From Mya arenaria (taxonomy: Eukaryota; Mollusca; Bivalvia; Myida; Myidae), in the NCBI RefSeq assembly GCF_026914265.1, contig NC_069126.1:39714421-39778420 (forward strand): a DNA stretch of 64,000 nucleotides, in the 5' to 3' direction. Position 1 is the stretch's first letter; each line of letters starts with the position of its first letter. Positions 37,709-46,591 of this stretch are shown piece after piece. Made by a program: the position numbers and the translations under genes. The notes beneath the pieces are model-generated. The model saw nothing but the letters and a program-made list of their open reading frames with translations, made no database searches and was not told the origin of the DNA.

Positions 37709-38337
37709 TGTAGAAGGTGGTGGTATACTCAACTCTTCTCAGTGTTCTACTGTTTATTACCAGTATGTATAAATAACCAGTATGTAGAAAGAACCAGTAT
37801 GTAGAAAGAACCTATAAATATAATATATACGAACATATAATATAATACAATAAGCAAATGTTTAAAATACATTATACAAGGTACAATACAATGGCCACGT
37901 GTTTGAACAAAATAGAAGCAAATACAAAACGGGTTTAATTATTATTTAGATATTAATTAATACAAACGAACGACTAATAGTAATCTATGTAATTATATAT
38001 AATAACTCACCAGGCTGTGAAACGATACAATCGTTTAAATAAGATTCAGACAGTTATGTTGAAACTGAATGTATAAAAACTATATACGGACAACTTTGCA
38101 GTTGTGCGTTTAGGCTGGGAATGATTAGAGAAACCTAGAAAATTAGTAAGGGCGGTGGGATAAAAATAGGAGAGCCAATGAAACTGTTAGTTAAATATAA
38201 ATATACCCGTTTGACCACTTTCATACATAACCTCATACACTCATTTACATAAACATGAGAATCACATGGACAAACAAGTGACAATAACAAACAGGACAGT
38301 TGGGGTGGAGTTATAGTTGAAATTGGCCTATTCTACA
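37709..38337 (-). repeat. 5' LTR of the Ty3/gypsy element
   Basis: 629 bp, matching the LTR at 29018 at all but about three positions. It probably carries the promoter, though I could not assign a TATA box securely in this AT-rich sequence. Confidence 0.95.
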
Positions 38338-38552
38338 TATGTGTTATAAAATATTCTGTTTAAAACTCACATATTATATATATATATATATCATTTCCAT
38401 TGATTTGTTTAATTTATACAACTGTAAATTGTGCATACCATTTATATTATATGAAATCATGTACATCACTTTTTGAACACTGTATATTTGTATTTTGGGC
38501 CTTATTCATTACAAACAAATCACTATTGTATTGTATTGTATTGTATTGTATT
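38338..38552 (+). repeat. 3' tail of the split LINE with (TATTG)n end
   Basis: After the target duplication the sequence continues as an AT-rich 3' untranslated region and ends in about six copies of TATTG (38523-38552). Short tandem tails of this kind are usual at 3' ends of CR1/jockey-like LINEs. This supports the view that the LTR element landed in the LINE's 3' untranslated region. Confidence 0.6.
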
Positions 38553-38654
38553 AAGCTGGATATCATCTATTTGCGTAAAGCATTGCACACAACAGGATTT
38601 AAGTAAGGTGAATTCATTATTCAGATTTTTACTTTTTTCTCCTTTATTGTCCCG

Positions 38655-38900
38655 AATAAATAAACTTTGCTTACCCCAGGCCGTTATCCCGCCTCAACCC
38701 CCAGATCCACAAGTGGTAAAAAAATTAAGAGAAGCGCATGTGGTCTGAGTCATATATATTTTGACACCAGGCAGCCAAAGAAATGCGTGGATTTAAAGCA
38801 AGAGTGTGAGTGTATGTGCCACTGGGAGAAGACAGACAGTGAGAGAGAATTTTCCTTTAGTTACTTAAAAGGAATGAACTTCTGCTTTGGTGCCATATGA
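38655..38900 (+). other. Possible terminal exon, weak
   Basis: TTTGCTTACCCCAG is an acceptor-like site ending at 38679. Two frames are open after it. One reads AVIPPQPPDPQVVKKLREAH and then stops. The other continues to 38900 with CVDLKQECECMCHWEK. The second overlaps the inverted-repeat element at 38868, which lowers its credit. No family recognised. Confidence 0.25.
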
Positions 38901-39160
38901 CCTCTTTTTGTTGTATATTCTTGTTTTGGTATTTTGCTTGGCATAATTTTGGTACTCATTAGTTTTTGCAAATAGGGAGTTGTTTAACTTTAGGTATTTG
39001 AGGCCTTTCAAGTTTTCTCAGACATAGGTAAACTGCAGAAATTAATAGTAATTTTGTGATGAGAATGTCAAATCTGTCGAAAAAAAATGAAAAGTTTTAG
39101 GTTAAATGCCACTGAAGATTGTACAGGTCATTTGGCACCAAAGCAGAAGTTCATTTCTTT
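38868..39160. repeat. Inverted-repeat (foldback) element, about 293 bp
   Basis: The left end AAAGGAATGAACTTCTGCTT with TGGTGCCATATGACCT is the complement of the right end AGGTCATTTGGCACCAAAGC with AGAAGTTCATTTCTTT, about 36 bp with two mismatches. The interior is AT-rich and non-coding. Confidence 0.75.
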
Positions 39161-39205
39161 CAAGCAACTGTGGCTTAATATAAAATATATAGTATAAATA
39201 TTTAC

Positions 39206-39232
39206 CTGGAGATGGTGTAGTTGTTGTTGCTA
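39206..39232 (-). other. Candidate 27-bp micro-exon
   Basis: Minus-strand acceptor CATTTCAATCAG and donor CAG/GTAAATA flank 27 bp. In one frame it reads ATTTTPSP, a mucin-like linker. In the phase expected after the Ig exon at 49983 it reads SNNNYTIS. It could be a linker exon of that gene, 10 kb downstream. Weak. Confidence 0.2.
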
Positions 39233-39287
39233 CTGATTGAAATGAAAATTATGATGAATTATTACACAAGTCATAAAACAAGTAATA

Positions 39288-40591
39288 ACAAGAGATGTTT
39301 GTCAAACGTAATGCCCCCCCCCCCCTCAGCGCCATGTTGTCAGGATTATTTGGACAAATGAATGAAATATGCACGGACCTCCAAGTTTTTGCCTTCAAGG
39401 TCACTGTGACTTTGGCCTGATGACCCCTAAAATGAATAGGGTCATCAACTGGTCAGGCCCAACCTACAAGTCAAATTTGAGGGCCATTTGAGGTGCAGGC
39501 AGTATCAAGTTATCACACAGACAAGCTATTTGCGTTCAACGTCACTGTGACCTTGAACTTTGACCTACAGGTCAGGCCCAACCCCCTAGTCAAGTTTGAC
39601 GATCATAGGTCCAGATTTTGTTGAGATAGCACTGGGAGAAGCTTAGTTAACTTTTTCGTGTTAAAAGTCACTGTGACCTTGACCTTTACCCGATGAAACC
39701 CAAAATCAAGAGGGGTCATTTACTGGTCAGGCCCAACCTTCATGTCAAGATTGTTGACCATGGTCCAGGAATTGTGGAGTTTGCCTCCAAGGTCACTGTG
39801 ACCTTGACCTTTGTTCTGCTGACCTCCAAAATAAATAGGGGTCATCAACTGGTCAGGCCGATCCTACAAGTGAAGTTTGAGGGTCATGGGTGCAGGCATT
39901 GTTGAGTTATCACTCGGACAACTTTTTATAATTCAAGGTCAATGTGACCTTGACCTTTGGCTCGATGACCCCCAAAATCAAAAGGTGTCATCTACTAGTC
40001 AGGCTGAACCTCCAAGTCAAGTTTTGGGGCCATAGGTTAAGGCATTGTTGAGTTAACACTCAGTCAACTTTTATCATTTAAGGTCAATGTGACCTTGACC
40101 CTTGGCCTGATGAACCCCAAAATTAATAGAGGTCATCTACTAGTCAAACCCAACTTCCAAGTCAAGATTGAGGACCATGGGTGCAGGCATTGTCAAATTA
40201 CCAATCGGACAACCTTTTATCATTCAAGGTCGCTGTGACCTTGACCTTTGACCCCTAAAATCAATAGGGGTCATCTACTGGTCAGGCCCAGCCTCCATGT
40301 CAAGTGTGATGACCATAGGTCTAGGCATTGTTGATTAATCACTCAGACAATCTTTAAAATCCTTTTACCATTTGAGCACACTGTGACCTTGACCTTTGAC
40401 CTGATGACCCCTTATATCAATGGGGGTCATCTACTGGTCAGACCCTATCTTCATGTCAAGTTTGATGACCATACTTTAAGGCATTGTTGAGTTATCACTC
40501 GGACAAGCGTTGGTCTACTGACAGAACGACCGACCGCCCTACCGACTGACATGTGCAAAGCAATATACCCCTCTTCTTCAAAGGGGGGCAT
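39288..40591 (+). repeat. Dispersed repeat with GTGACCTTGACCTT array
   Basis: It opens ACAAGAGATGTTTGTCAAAC and closes CATGTGCAAAGCAATATACC followed by a GGGGGGCATA end. In between are about eight tandem units of 140-165 bp, each with GGTCATCTACTGGTCAGGCC and GTGACCTTGACCTTTG. I recall this family from bivalve genomes. Non-coding. Confidence 0.75.
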
Positions 40592-41184
40592 AATTACTTA
40601 CTTCTTATAAGCTAAACAATATGATTTTATATAGCAAATATAATTTAAATACTAGAATCTGAAATTATTATAAGCAACAATATGTCATGTAAAGTTAAAT
40701 GTTGTCTCGAAATATACAAATGTATAACAACAACAAATCAGTAAATTTAAAGTTGGTAGAGAACCATACTATTCCATGATTTGTACTTAATAGTTGAAAT
40801 TTAACCCTAATATTAATAGAAACAAATCTTGAAGATATGTCAAGTAGAAACATTAAACATAAGATGTGAATAAAACAGCAAAGGATTGGACTACTAACGA
40901 ATGATAATTCCACGAAAATTGCAATTTCATGCATAGTACAATAATATAATTATGCCATTCGATAATAATATACATGTATTAGTCCATACAACAAATCAAA
41001 GAGTCACTGCATGGGATCAATCTTGACCTCAAGATATTGTCTTAAACAGATTCCGTAGAAGACCTCTAATGCAGTATACCAAATGTCTAAGCTTATAATA
41101 TTCATTTGAAGTTCAGACAAAAGCTTTTTAAATGCAAGTAAAATAAATATGTCAACCATTATTTGATTTACCCATGATATCCTT
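40592..41184. other. No gene seen
   Basis: AT-rich, no supported feature. Confidence 0.5.
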
Positions 41185-41410
41185 CTGCAACAACAACAAC
41201 AACAACAACAACCACCATTATTTGGTATTGCCATGATATTCTTCTGCAACAACAACAGCAACCATCATTTGATATACCAGTGAACATTTTCTACAACAAC
41301 AACAACACCAACCATTATTTGATATTCTCATGTGATTCTTCTGCAACAACAACATCGATCATTATTTGATATACCCATGATATTTTTTCTGTAACAACAA
41401 CAACAGCACC
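41185..41410. repeat. (CAA)n-containing degenerate tandem repeat
   Basis: Blocks of 3-7 CAA triplets alternate with ATTATTTGATAT and CATGATATTCTTCTGC, five times at 45-65 bp spacing. Confidence 0.8.
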
Positions 41411-41508
41411 CATGATATTTTTCTACAGCAGATCTGGATGCCAAAGCTCATGATTGCTGGAGACAAGGTTGCCTCACAGAAGTCTAAACCAAAAAATATC
41501 TAGGCACA

Positions 41509-42655
41509 CCATGCTAGTCCTGGAATGCATTGTGTTCGTATCAGGGGGCATGCAAGTCCTGTAATGCATTGTGTTTGTATCATGTGACATGCTAGTACTG
41601 GGATGCATTGTGTTCGTATCAGGCAGCATGCTAGTACTTGAATGCATTGTGTTAGTATCAGGCGGCATGCCAGTACTGGGATGCATTGTGTTAGTATCAG
41701 GCGGCATGCTAGTACTGGGATGCATTGTGTTAGTATCAGGCGACATGCTAGTACTGGGATGCATTGTGTTAGTATCTGGCGGCATGCTAGTACTGGAATA
41801 CATTGTGTTAGTATCAGGGGGCATGCTAGTACTGGAATACATTGTGTCAATATCATAAGCAAGCTAGTCCAGTGATGCATTGTGTTAGTATCAGGCGGCA
41901 TGCTATTACTGGGATGCATTGTGTTAGTATCAGGCGGCATGCTAGTACTGGAATGCATTGTGTTAGTACCAGGGGGCATGCTAGTATTTGGATGCATTGT
42001 GTTAGTATCAGGCGGCATGCTAGTACCGAAATGCATTGTGTTAGTACCAGGGGGCATGCTAGTACTGGAATGCATTGTGTTAGTATCAGGGGGCATGCTA
42101 GTACTGGAATGCATTGTGTTAGTATCAGGGGGCATGCTTATACTGGAATGCATTGTGTTAGTATCAGGTGGCATGCTAGTACTGGAATGCATAGTGTTAG
42201 TATCAGGGGGCATGCTAGTACTGGAATGCATTGTGTTAGTATCAGGCGGCATGCTAGTACTGGAATGCATTGTGTTAGTATCAGGGGGCATGCTAGTCCT
42301 GGAATGCATTGTGTTAGTATCAGGCAGTATGCTAGTACTGGAATGCATTGTGTTAGTATCAGGGGGCATGCTGGTCCTGGAATGCATCGTGTTAGTATCA
42401 GGGGGCATGCTAGTCCTGGAATGCATTGTGTTAGTATCAGGGGGCATGCTAGTACTGGAATGCATTGTGTTAGTATCAGGGGGGCATGCTAGTCCTGGAA
42501 TGCATTGTGTTAGTATCAGGGGACATGCTAGTACTGGAATGCATTGTGTTAGTATCAGGGGGCATGCTAGTACTGGAATGCATTGTGTTAGTATCAGGTG
42601 GCATGCTAGTACTGGAATGAATTATGTAAGTATCAGGGAGCATGCTAGTCTTGGA
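41509..42655. repeat. 39-bp minisatellite, about 29 units
   Basis: The unit is GGCATGCTAGTACTGGAATG followed by CATTGTGTTAGTATCAGGG, 39 bp, a multiple of three. It therefore leaves open frames hundreds of codons long on both strands, for example a 13-residue unit MHSSTSMPPDTNT on the minus strand. Units vary by C/G/T at the GGC/GGG step and TAC/TCC. One unit near 41855 is shortened and shifts the frame on both strands, which argues against selection for a protein. Confidence 0.9.
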
Positions 42656-43345
42656 ATTCTTTAGTTTAATAATGATTATGGTTACTATTTGTTTTGATTC
42701 CTTTGTACAATTAGCTGAGATATATTAGAAGTTAATAAAACAGGCATATTCACCTGTGAGTAACTAAATACATAGCAAACAATACAAAGCAAAAGTTGTC
42801 CATAAGACATCACGCTCGACTATAATGCTGCTTTAGTGTCAATGAGGTATATACCACTAATTACCATGCATGATTAGTGATTAATAAAATATGTGCATGA
42901 TAGCAACATGCACATAAAACTGACAATAAAAATCTGCAGATCCAATTGATCAGGGGCAATAATTGTATTGATGATCATATAGAGTTGTCTTACTTCATTT
43001 TCTCCTTGCCTTGCACATTGTTTTGAAATATCAAGACAAATGAATGAATCATATTTTGAGATAGGACTTTTCAAACTTTCAAAAACAGTGGTCTTAACTT
43101 GTACTGAGGAGGTTAAAGAGTTATCGATCTTAATTGCCTCAGATATCTTTGTGCACAAAGGTAAAGAAATAATTATTATGTCCACTGCATTAACAAATTT
43201 AGGAAAATGACCACAAGTTCAACCTTGAGGAACAACCTTTACCAAAACTTTATAAGCCAAACAGAGGCTTTAGCATTAATCAGAGGTATATAATTTCAAT
43301 GTTCAATTTCCTTGAAAACTTAACAGAAGATTTAAGCCAAAAAAT
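42656..43345. other. No gene seen
   Basis: AT-rich without supported feature. Confidence 0.5.
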
Positions 43346-43650
43346 TGTATTAACGATTAATGAAACTGCCCAAATGTCTGAACTTGCCAAATACTTTTTC
43401 CATACTTTTTAAATCAATCAGGTACCAGAACTTATGTTGCGGATTAATCAGAAGTTATGTAGCTTTATTGTTTGATGGCCCTGAACAATCAGGTAAAGTA
43501 TTAAGTCAATTGCAGTTAGTCAATTGTCCAAAAGTCCCAACTTGCCAAACAATTATTACCAAACTTTTCAAGTCATTCAAGAGCCATAATTTGTATGAAG
43601 AATCATAAAATAGAGTTGTATAACGTAATATGCTATGATGGCCCTGGCCA
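43346..43650. repeat. Two degenerate units of a dispersed repeat
   Basis: AACTTGCCAAA, TTTTTAAATCA or TTTTCAAGTCA, and TGATGGCCCTG recur twice at about 170 bp spacing. No gene. Confidence 0.4.
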
Positions 43651-43703
43651 CTGATTTTAAGTAATAAGTTAGATTAATCAATATTTTTTGAGATTTGATT
43701 AAA

Positions 43704-43770
43704 ATTTCAAGAAGCCGAAAAACTTAAACCAGACTCAGCGTCTGGTTTAAGTTTTTCGGCTACTTGAAAT
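43704..43770. repeat. Near-perfect 67-bp palindrome
   Basis: Two 30-bp arms (starting ATTTCAAGAAGCCGAAAAAC) with one mismatch flank a 7-nt loop CTCAGCG. If transcribed this would form a very stable hairpin. Confidence 0.9.
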
Positions 43771-44094
43771 CCCAAAAGGGCAAAGTGAGTAGAATAGCCC
43801 TCCTTTTTTTACTAAAACATTGTAAATAAACCCCCAGATTGTTTTAACATAACATCAAAGTCAATATGGAGTAGAGTTTCTCTGACCATTGTTTATATCT
43901 AATTGATCAAAAAGTCACCAGGTTGAATCAGCAATGATTGATGAAGATATTGAAAATCATTTCTTTAAATTATAATTGTCAATTGCATGGTTCAGTATGT
44001 CAGTATCTATCATTTATTTTCAATTTTAATCAAACCTTTTGCTTACTTATATAATTTGGCATAATGTTCTTTTCATAAATGTTACAATAAAAGA

Positions 44095-44252
44095 AATACG
44101 GTGTTGGACATTGTTGTCCGTGCTTCATCGTACATGGGAGTGCAAAACAAGTTTTTCCAGCGCTAGTCACATGACTGGAAACACCCGGGAATGGAACCCG
44201 GGTTGTCCAATTCACAGTCCAACGCTCTGCCGATTGAGCTAACCGGGCGGAC
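44095..44252 (-). repeat. tRNA-derived SINE, second copy
   Basis: On the minus strand it begins GTCCGCCCGGTTAGCTCAAT, has CGGCAGAGCG and the B box GGGTTCCATTCCCGGG. The anticodon stem is not paired. The body differs from the SINE at 7756 after the tRNA-like head. A T/A-rich tail follows GTATTTCTTTTATTG. Confidence 0.65.
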
Positions 44253-44714
44253 ATATGATTATAAAAAGCTCATGTTTTGTGATGTAAAAGTGACTAGATT
44301 GTTTAAAGGTTGTGCTTTTATGTACATTGGAATATCATTAGTATTTTACAGTTGACATGCAAGCCTACATTTTGTAGCTATGAAAAGGAGTTTTATTAGA
44401 ATTAACAGTGAAATTCATCATTGGTAAGTTTAAAGATACATGTACATTTTAGACAGTTAGTCATTGTTTCTGCTGTGTCCATTCAATCTTTATAATATAT
44501 GTAAATGTATCTAGAAAGTATTATACTGTAAATTATTTATCAAATCATACTTGGTATATTGTATTGATTTGATTGACTTTTTAAGAAAATGTGACATAAA
44601 CTTAGAATTAATGAAAATATAAAATGCTGCTACATTTGTTTTTATTGAAAGATAATTAAGGCTGTGGATTGTTGTGTTTTTAATTTTTGTGCATATATTT
44701 CAACTTTTTTTAAG
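44253..44714. other. No gene seen
   Basis: AT-rich; probably intron or intergenic sequence before the exon at 44715. Confidence 0.45.
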
Positions 44715-44843
44715 AAAGAAAAAAACATCATGTGAGACCTGTCAAGCTTCCACTGCCAACCTGCCAAGATGAAATAAAAACAGTCAAGAATCTCAAGAGA
44801 TTTACAAAAAAATACAGAGTTTCCTGTATTGTGACCTACAGAG
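44715..44843 (+). CDS. Candidate internal coding exon, unknown basic protein
   Basis: A pyrimidine-rich acceptor (CAACTTTTTTTAAG) is followed by 42 open codons: RKKHHVRPVKLPLPTC, QDEIKTVKNLKRFTKK, then YRVSCIVTYR. The exon ends at AGAG before GTTTGT, a weak donor. It starts and ends in phase 1, so skipping it would keep the frame. It is lysine/arginine-rich with no membrane segment. Phase does not fit a direct join to the exon at 48215, so either another exon lies between or this belongs to a different or dead gene. Not recognised. Confidence 0.4.
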
Positions 44844-45734
44844 GTTTGTGAAAATAAGTTTGTAAAATCTTAATATCAGGAATTAAAAATTGTTTACTTG
44901 GTCAGACATCTGAAAATGGTAATTGCTTTTTTTGATGTTATATAAGTAAAGTTTCAAGTTATGCCCCTTGTTCATTTGAGAAAGTTCATCCCGTGCCAAA
45001 TAAAAACGAAGCTTCATAAAAAGCGCAGCTTTAGCGAAGCTATTTCTTCGCTAAAGCTGCGCTTTTTTTCCAAAGCTGCGTTTTTTTCAAAAGCTTCGCA
45101 AAAGCTTTGCTTTTTCTTCGCTTTTTTCAAAAGCTTCGCAAAAGCTACGTTTTTTTTATGAAAGGTTCGCTTTTAGTAAAAAAGCTTCGCTAAACCTTCG
45201 TCTTTTGAAAAATAGCTTCGTCTTTTTGTTTAAGCCATATTTTCGTTAAACAAAAGCTTCGTCTTTAACATAAAAGCTTCGTCTTTTGCATAAAAAGCTT
45301 TGTCTTTTTGAAATTTAAGATGGCCAATATTTATTGGAAAAGACGAAGCTTTTCAACCAAAGACGAAGCTTTAAAAGAAAAGACAAAGCTTATTTTTTTG
45401 GATCTTTTGCTTTGTAGGTGCACTTTTTTTGCGTTTTAAGTGTATTATATAAATAATAAGTGCTTTTTCTTAGCTGAAGAATTTTTTCTTTTAAAAATTC
45501 TGCATTTCATCTCAATTATAATAATTCATGTTCAAGTTAAGAATTTCTTTTATCAGCAGTAATTTAATTGTTTAAGTTTATCCATGTGTAAATCTACAAT
45601 AACATAAAAAAAATATTCAGTCATTCATCAAATTCATACATTCTATTCCTGATTGAATGAAGTATTCAGTCTCTTGATGAATGAATGAAATATGAAAAAA
45701 AGGGTTGAATCCAAAAATAAAATAATACATGGAT

Positions 45735-46080
45735 GAATGAATGAATGATTGATTGATTGATTGATTGCACAAATGAATGAATGATGAATGAATGTGAATG
45801 TTTGATTGATTTACTGATGTATTGATTGATTAACTGGTGGGTTGATTGATTGGTTGGTTGATTGATTAGTGATTGAATGAATGAATGAATGAATGAATAA
45901 TGAATGAATGAATGAATGAATGAATGAATGAATGAATGAATGAATGAATGAATGAATGAATGAATGAATGAATGAATGAATGAATGAATGAAAAATTGAA
46001 TAAATAATTGAATGAAGGAATGAATAAATAAATTAATAAATAATTAATAAATTGATTAATTAATTTACTTAATTAGTTAC
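45735..46080. repeat. (TGAA)n and related tetranucleotide array
   Basis: GATT, TGAA and AATAA words are mixed, with an uninterrupted stretch of about 22 TGAA units at about 45900-45993. Confidence 0.9.
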
Positions 46081-46339
46081 TTTTAAATGACTGGATGAAT
46101 AAATGAATTTTCAATTAATGATTCAAAATAAAATAAAAAAGGATATTTTAATAAATCAATGCAATAAATCATAATTTTATAATATTATGCAAAATAATAC
46201 ACTTACAAAATAAACAGTTATTAATTGCATTAATCAACTGAATATTCACAGAATTCATATTACTTAAATTTCTATACATGTTATCATCATAGATCTTAAT
46301 GCTTTGTTCATAAGCCGTTCCCATGATCAGCCATATTTG

Positions 46340-46400
46340 TACAACAACCAATCAGAATCTCAGAACCAAATTTAAAATAGGGGCGGCCATTTTGTTGGGA
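46340..46400 (+). promoter_or_regulatory. Candidate promoter: CCAAT, GC box, YY1-like
   Basis: AACCAATCAG (CCAAT at 46348), GGGGCGG (46380) and GCGGCCATTTTG (about 46383-46394) lie within 50 bp in an otherwise AT-rich region. CCAAT followed by a GC box and a YY1-type motif is typical of TATA-less housekeeping promoters. The first exon model at 46592 lies about 200 bp downstream. Confidence 0.45.
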
Positions 46401-46591
46401 TTTCAGCAGGAAGGGTTGGATGTTTTTAAAGGAATTAATGAATTTACAGTGTAACACAAATGACAACCATTGATGATTAAAGGGATAAATTAATGATATT
46501 AAATTTATGATATAACTATCATAAGATCAGATGAACATGGACTATGATTTGGAATGACAATCCAATCATTTAATGTTTTGTAAAAGATGAC

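Larger units (their letters stand above)
29018..38337 (-). mobile_element. Ty3/gypsy-type LTR retrotransposon, young and near-whole
   Basis: A 9320-bp element lies in minus orientation between direct copies of TATG (29014-29017 and 38338-38341), a 4-bp target duplication. Its two 629-bp LTRs begin TGTAGAAGG and end TTCTACA. Reading on the minus strand, the parts are: 5' LTR, a primer-binding site beginning TGGCTCCCCG (tRNA-Asp-like, tentative), a long leader, gag, pol, a purine tract AGAGGGGGAG and the 3' LTR. The order protease, reverse transcriptase, RNase H, integrase places it in Ty3/gypsy (Metaviridae). LTRs differ at about 3 positions, so insertion is recent. It looks near-whole, with about one apparent break. 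I saw no envelope gene. Confidence 0.95.

Noticed and set aside
41500-42664. Frames of 216-321 residues over the minisatellite taken as a mucin-like gene
   Set aside because: Unit length of 39 bp leaves frames on both strands open. A shifted unit near 41855 breaks the frames, with no start or splice context.
44030-44254. Protein frame over the SINE at 44095-44252
   Set aside because: It follows the tRNA-like head and has no independent support.
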